Origin: Isoetes taiwanensis
Taxonomy: Eukaryota; Streptophyta; Lycopodiopsida; Isoetales; Isoetaceae
Assembly: GCA_021234155.1 (NCBI GenBank)
Contig: JAJEKV010000005.1
Location: 27,430,689-27,494,688, forward strand
Reading direction: 5' to 3'
DNA: 64,000 nt
The first letter of the stretch is position 1. Each line of letters starts with the position of its first letter. Of this stretch, positions 57,816 to 64,000 are shown piece by piece. A program made the position numbers and the translations under genes. The notes below the pieces were generated by a model. It was not told the DNA's origin and ran no database searches. It saw only the letters and a list, made by a program, of their open reading frames with translations.

Positions 57816-60800
57816 CTTTTTGCAACTTGCAACAACACTACAGGTTGATGCTTGCAAGAATGGACATGGTTTACTTTTGCAATTATATTTATGGTGACGT
57901 CAACATAATCCTATATATAGGTGTACCTCAAGGAGGCAAAAATCTCCTCCCAAACGAACAATGAATCCCCCAAATAATCTATCACATGACATCTCGTCAC
58001 AGAGTGTTTTATCAAGTGCTTCATAGACATATTGATGAATTACTGGGACCTCATCTCATATAGTCATATTAGTCTCTATTGTCAACTTTGCCAGCTCGAA
58101 CTGCTATGGAATATTGCAAGTTGATGTTTCATCTGTGTTTTTTGATATCTTGAACCTTGAATAGGGAGTGCGTCTATCCATGCCTGGTTGAGTGTTGGTC
58201 GGCCTGTGCAAGGGTTTTATGAGAGTGTGATATTTTGCTCCAACAGTCCTCTGGCTAGAAGTGTGAAGGTTTTAACAAAAAGTGTGCAACTGCAACTTCA
58301 ACATTAATTGTGCAACTGCAAGTGTTGCGAGTTAGGGGCATGCTGATTATAGTGACAACTATAGAACCTCGCATCAGACATTCTCCAAAAATAGCTTTTT
58401 GGGAACTCTACATGGCATATGCTCAAAGAGAGGGCATTTAAGATTACCGTATTCCCCAATGAAGATTATCTTATTTACCCACCATGAAGGTTAGAATGTC
58501 TATGACACAAATTATCCAATATGTTTAAGATGTGGTGGGATAACAATCACAAAGGACTTCTTGTAAGATAAGTAGGAACATTGGAATATTCTCGCCAAAA
58601 GCTTCATTTTTTAGTCTATAAAGCGGCATCATCCATGAGAGCAGCTGCTCTGAAAATGTTACGATCTCCACCATGACGAAAATATAGGATTCTTCATCTC
58701 TACTAACCATTCACCACTATACTATAACACTTGCTTATAAAAAGACACAATCTCTAATATAGTTTCATTCCCTTCATTGTTCAATCCTTGGGAGATCCAT
58801 ATACCTATAGTTCTAGATCAACGTTGTAATAACCCTAAATGTTTGAATAGATATGTAGTTATATGAGGCTCAGAGATCGAAAGTTTAATGCTTGAGTAAG
58901 GATTGCTCTCCTTCTCTTGCCACAAATTAATCATTATATTGCATGGATCTGCATCCTAACAATTTGGCATTTGCAATTGATGGACACCTTACAAGTCATG
59001 GTGTACAACTTATTATTCAAGAAAACGTATAAAAGATAGGATATATATAATGTTGGATTCCAAATCTAGCACTCCTAATACATTTTCTTCATTATTTAAG
59101 TTACTTCTTAGCCCAGCTTTATTCAAACCAAGTATGAAAATGATGACCAACTCTTAAAGTGATAGCCAATTTGAATCTCAAGCACACTGATTTTATCTAA
59201 ACCAAAATCAAAGAACTTGGCATTTACAGATAAATAGATGACTTCAAACTCCAATTGATGGCCCTCATAGGAAAATATGCGGCAAGAGAAATAAAAAGTA
59301 CAGCTCCATAGAAAGGACTATGAGATGGATATACCTCATACAAAATTGTATGTTTAGCAATAGATTTAAACATTGCTTATGAAACCTCAACAACAAAATG
59401 TAAGACCCTATATTAAATCTGTCTTCCCTAACCCAAAATATGGTTATGCATAATTTGCCCTTAATATGATGCATGAACTTGGCAGAAGCCAAATACATCG
59501 TCTATGGAAAAATGCCAGATTAACCTGCAGATCAGGACAGAGTTATAACACTATCTGGCAATGGTGAAGCTCCATAAAAAGGTCTTAGGGTTTGATTTGG
59601 CACACAATCAGGATAGAAATATCTCAAGATGGAATCAAGGTGCAATCACATAATTCTGCATATAATGGATTTGACAACAAAGCATAACAGAATCTCCAAC
59701 TACTTAAGACCATAAAAAAGCAAGCACACTCAAAGTTCATTTTTTTCTTCTTTTTCTATAAATACAATGTAATAAAACACTCGTTAGTACCTGCATATGA
59801 GAGTTATAATGGATGCCATCACTCATGGATCTCCACAATCCTCAAATGAAGCAATCATACTAGAATTCAGAAAATGAATTTAAAAGCTGAAACAAAAATG
59901 ATCATGAAATTTACATTCCGATAGAACATTTAATTTTGCCCTGACAAATATGAATACACAAATAAACGAAACCTGCGTCAAATGGAATGGTATAGTCTTG
60001 ATTCTAGCGGTGGATTTTAGGATCAACAATTATAGCTCCTATGTAGTAGTAGTTTCTGAACAAATGAAACAACACATTAAATGAAACCAAATGAAATGTA
60101 GCATAACCTCACCCTTTCTGTACAGCAATTCTCTCCCATCAGTTTGTTCCAAAACCTCAGTTTTTCTTCTAAAATACAGGTTCGGCAGAATTTTAGCTCT
60201 AATCAAGCAAAAGATTTAATAAAGCAAATAGGCAAAACCAGAGCTAGTTGCGTAGTCACCAAATCATGAAAATAAATAAATAAAAAGAAAGATCTACCTT
60301 GCTCAACCTTAGCCTGACAAATCAAAGATCCAGCCCTTGTTCGTTAAAGAACAAAAGTCCGAAAAGCATTGAAGAATGATATGTAGATTTGTAGAGAAAA
60401 GGGATACATCTGAGGAAAAGGACAGCTAAATTATGGCGTAAGAGATGCAGCTTAAACGTCCCACAAAATAGAGATAAATAAGGACGTTAATTCTTCTATT
60501 TACCTTGAACTTTGAATCTGTGGCAATCAAAATGCAAACAACAGAATCTTTAAGTTTGCTTTTGTCCTAAACTCCAGAAGATTCCGTCTGCCACAAGACT
60601 GGAGGGCAGCAGACCCATATTCGAAATATAAAAGTCCCCTGTTTGAGGCTAGAAGTGTAAGGTACCTGCAGAATAAATACGATATGCTTCTATCCAAAAA
60701 AAAAAACATGCAGAATGAATCAAAGTACCTGCATGCTTCAATTCGGCAGTGCAATGCAGTTCAAATTCAGAAGTATTGCATGCAGAAGTCCTTTCCTCTT

Positions 60801-61290
60801 GTCTAACCCTATTAGATCAAAGAAAATCCATGGCGGAGAAGAATACCGGCTCTCATGATCTTCACTGTCGGCATAACAAAAACGCTCCCCTGCTTCTGAA
60901 AAAATTGTGCACACTCCAAAACAAAGTGAAATTTATCTGTGAAGAAATGCAACCGACATAGCTGCCAAGTCTTCAAGCGCCATCCTCCTTAGAACGATTC
61001 ATGTGAAATAAAACAGATCAGAGAGACGGAAATGAGAAAAAGCAAGAAATGGCGAGACTAAAAGCCTGGGCTCCGTACTAAATGCCATAGCATATAGGGG
61101 AATTTTTGCTACAGAGGAAATTTTCAGGCTCTATTGGCGGGGAAAGAAACGGATGCTTGAATGAACGTCTTTTTTTTCTAACGCCACAATGCTTTTGCCC
61201 AAAACTATTCCCGGTGCCAAAATCACGCTTTTGGCCGGAAAATGGAGTGTTACCGGCGGCCGAAAAAAGGAAACATTTTAAATAAGTAGA
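57816..61290. other. No recognisable gene; first part may be Helitron interior
   Basis: AT-rich sequence with short frames. One small frame with a good start context (AAAATCCATGGCG at about 60822, 44 codons, plus) encodes an unrecognised basic peptide. Confidence 0.5.
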
Positions 61291-61358
61291 CTAGTAAGCG
61301 TGTGCCCGGCGTTGCCGGGCTAATGTCCTGGGCGTGTGTTTTTACTTAGCCTTTAACG
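61291..61358 (-). mobile_element. Helitron 3' terminus, copy 2
   Basis: The same hairpin (GCCCGGC-AAC-GCCGGGC), ACACGCTTA and CTAG|T occur on the minus strand. Similarity to copy 1 continues for more than 60 bp into the element (TTTTTACTTAGCCTTTAACG versus TTTTTACTTGGCCTTTAATG). Both are flanked outside by A-rich AACATTTTAAA-like sequence. Confidence 0.75.
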
Positions 61359-62592
61359 TCCATACGCACGTTGATATAGGCAAGATTAGACAATATTTAC
61401 TTTTATAAATTTTTTGTTATTGAAATTGTCTAATGACAGTATCTTCAATGTATTAACTTTGCGTTTATCAATTTCAACAGAGAAAATAATGCTAAACAAA
61501 AGTTTGGAAAGCTGGATGCAAAACTTATACTTAAAATGTCACCCTTAGTAGTTAAGTACACCAACAAAAAATAGGTATAGAAATATAAAACACAAAATTT
61601 TGTCTTAGCTCATTGACGTATTTTAGTTCATGATGAAACTCTAAATATGCATCTCCACATGGCACACATCATCAAGGGCCTAATATTGTACTTTGTTGGA
61701 TACTCCCGTGATATCTTCACTTCTCCGACAGATAACATCTTAGCCGGGGTAAAAGTGAAATGCATGGGCGAGTCATTGATTCGAACTGCCCACGACGGCT
61801 CACGACTATCAAGCACGTGAGACAACTCATCCCAAAGGTAGACTCGTATGATGGAATCAGATACCACCTCAGGAAGGAATGGTTTGTAGACCCTAAAATG
61901 GGTTCCATTACATATTCCAACACATGTGAGTTCTTTTGCTACTAAGACGCCCGCCAATTCCCCAGTGCACGGTATCGTTTCTCACATGATAAAAAAGACA
62001 AACAATTGTAGGTTAGTCAAAGCACTACATTACCCAATAAATAGATACATGCACTTTATCCTCCACCTACCTCTCTCAAAGAACATCCGTATAAACAACG
62101 TTCCCTTTGATAGACTTGAGCAAATAGGAAGTCATCGATTAGTTGGATGAACTGCTCCAACTTGACAACCTCGTTAGTGCAAAATATTTCCTTGAGCTTT
62201 CCAATAAGCTCCTCCACTCCTGATCATGCAATATGGGTCGGCCCTATTTCCATTCCGCTCTATACGTGGCAACACATCTTGCACCTTAGTAAAAAAGAGC
62301 AATGCTATTTTTATTGCGTACCGACACTTATAAAACTTGTACATTTGAAACGTGTGTTGATTGTGCATTTACTTGTGATCATAAATGCTTTAAAAAATGT
62401 TATCTTTGCAAGTTGTTGAACCTTTAGCCCATAAAAACCCTTTAGCCTCTAAACCCATCTATTAACATCTGAACCATCTACTAACATCTAAACAATTTTG
62501 AAGCAAGACCATGATTGTCGAAATGTGTATCTTCCTATAGGAAAGAACAATTATATCAAAAAACATTATTATGTGTATTATCCTATAGGAAA

Positions 62593-62698
62593 AATTTATA
62601 GGTATACCTTGATATTCTTCTCCAACTTCCAAGGGCATGATAACAAATTTATAGCTATACCTTGATATTCTTCTCGAACTTCCAAGGGCATGATAACA
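62593..62698. repeat. 53-bp tandem duplication
   Basis: Copies 62593-62645 and 62646-62698 both contain ATACCTTGATATTCTTCTC and AACTTCCAAGGGCATGATAA. They differ at a few bases, and a third partial copy starts at 62699. Confidence 0.92.
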
Positions 62699-62983
62699 AA
62701 TTTATAGCTGGAATGGGATTAGATATACCTTCAAGCAACCCAATACCTTGTGTCTGTTATGGATAGCCCATGATTGTAGGCTCTGTTCTCATATCCTAAA
62801 GCAACACACAAAGCCAACAATGTTGATACATCCAAGAGTGAAAGAAGGGAAGAAAATGAATAGAAGACTTGATACTTTTAAACACAGTGTGAAATCCTAA
62901 AGCAAACGTTTGAAAGATACTTTTCATGTATTTGGCCAAAAGTTCTACCCTAATATTATCAACAGACCAAAAACTACTTCAAA

Positions 62984-63303
62984 TTTGGCTAAAATTTTAT
63001 CCTATGCTCTTTACATGTGGATGTCATGGAAATGCATTGTAGGCCTGATAAAAGCTTGCAAGCTTCAAAGACACTCCTTTTTTAAAAGATGAACATTGTG
63101 AATGGTCATTTAGATAAATATTGTACATTTCGGACCTGTTTGGCTAAAATTCTATCCTATGCTCTTTACATGTGGATGTCATGGAAATACATTGTAGGCC
63201 TGATAAATCCATGAGCTGGCACAATATAGCTTGCAAGCTTCAAAGACGCTCCTTTTCTAAAAGATAAACATTGTGAATGGTCATTTAGATAAATATTGTA
63301 CAT
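62984..63303. repeat. 155-165-bp tandem duplication
   Basis: TTTGGCTAAAATT opens both copies (62984 and 63139). CTTTACATGTGGATGTCATG, GTAGGCCTGATAAA and GTGAATGGTCATTTAGATAA are shared. The second copy carries a short insertion (CCATGAGCTGGCACAATAT). Confidence 0.92.
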
Positions 63304-64000
63304 GACGCATTAACCTTGCATTATATGTTAAAAGAAATATACTTCAGCCATAATAAACAAACTCCACAGTTCTCAGGAAACAAATCTAATAAGTGCAATA
63401 TCAACCATGTCGATATGTCATTTGCTACCATGTCGATATGTCATTTGCTTCCTCAGTAAGAAATTGTGCTGCATTTAATCCTTGTAAAAACGTTATTCCT
63501 GCAGAAATTCTCAAATCAGAAGACTGAAAGAGAATCATGTCATTAGAACACCTGGATATAAACCTCGGATTTGGTAAGTATATCAGCAATATTTAACCCT
63601 GAAAAAACAATTAGACAAAGCAAAGCCAAGCCACATAATATCTGTTCCAATGTATCCTTCTACATTTTAAGCCATGCCAGGCAATCAAGAAGAATAGTGC
63701 AATATCAAGCATCTAATATTCTATTGACATGGCATTTGCTTTCTTCAGTTGGAAGGTATGCTGCACTCAGCCTTGTGAAAATGTTTTTCCAGCGAAAAAC
63801 TCAAATCTAGATGCTAGAATCATGTCATTAAAATCATGTCAATGAAACACATGGATATAAAAGCTTGGGTTGCTAATTTTATCTGCAACATTAAGAGAAA
63901 CATCAGAGTGGGAAAGGATGGGGCGATTCATCAACCTTGAATTCCCAAAGTGGAATGTAAGTGCTGCTTTTTCTTGTATTCGAGCATACGCTAGAAAAGC

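Larger units (their letters stand above)
61359..64000. other. No recognisable gene
   Basis: The longest frame is 109 codons on the minus strand (61628-61957), unrecognised; it could be Helitron interior. The tandem duplications are listed separately. Confidence 0.5.

Overview
The window is nuclear DNA from a vascular land plant. Evidence: plant-type spliced genes with GT-AG introns (an NPF/PTR transporter, a plant RBMX2-like CCCH/RRM protein), remnants of plant gene families (CW-MBD, RBP45/47, SRPBCC) and a dense layer of decayed transposons in AT-rich, gene-poor sequence. A large repeat-rich genome, possibly a gymnosperm, fits, but nothing I can see proves the species. No bacterial operon, CRISPR array, rRNA gene or convincing tRNA gene was found.

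Layout. 1-1000: a tandem array of foldback (hairpin) units separated by short palindromes. 1886-6190: pieces of a badly decayed multi-exon sequence ending in an FCP1/NIF-like HAD phosphatase domain; a second palindrome array (3230-3690) lies in what look like its introns. 7041-12747: insertion zone with a LINE 3' end, a tRNA-like SINE head, a 356-bp hAT MITE with a perfect 8-bp target duplication, and a nest of inverted repeats. 15218-17387: intact four-exon NPF3-like transporter gene (+), 616 aa. 18900-19149: another LINE 3' end. 24353-24911: RBP45/47 pseudogene (+). 26100-28057: LINE with only ORF1 visible (-), broken by a short SINE-like insertion flanked by a 15-bp duplication. 30288-31839: CW-MBD pseudogene (-) with three separate lesions. 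32558-32877: Tourist-like MITE. 39299-40730: intact five-exon RBMX2/Ist3-like gene (-) with a partial tandem duplication that adds a second CCCH finger in frame. 40809-44016: possible 3.2-kb PIF/Harbinger-like element holding an SRPBCC gene fragment. 49195-50430: decayed LINE reverse transcriptase (+). 57748 and 61291: two Helitron 3' ends of one family (-). The remainder is low-information sequence with small tandem duplications.

Only two genes look functional: the NPF3-like transporter (nitrate or hormone uptake at a membrane) and the RBMX2-like splicing factor. They share no pathway. Most other coding-like sequence is decayed. The observations most worth following are the in-frame duplication in the CCCH gene, the palindrome array with paired arm changes, the set of LINE 3' ends carrying different microsatellite tails, and the SINE insertion whose removal restores the host LINE frame.
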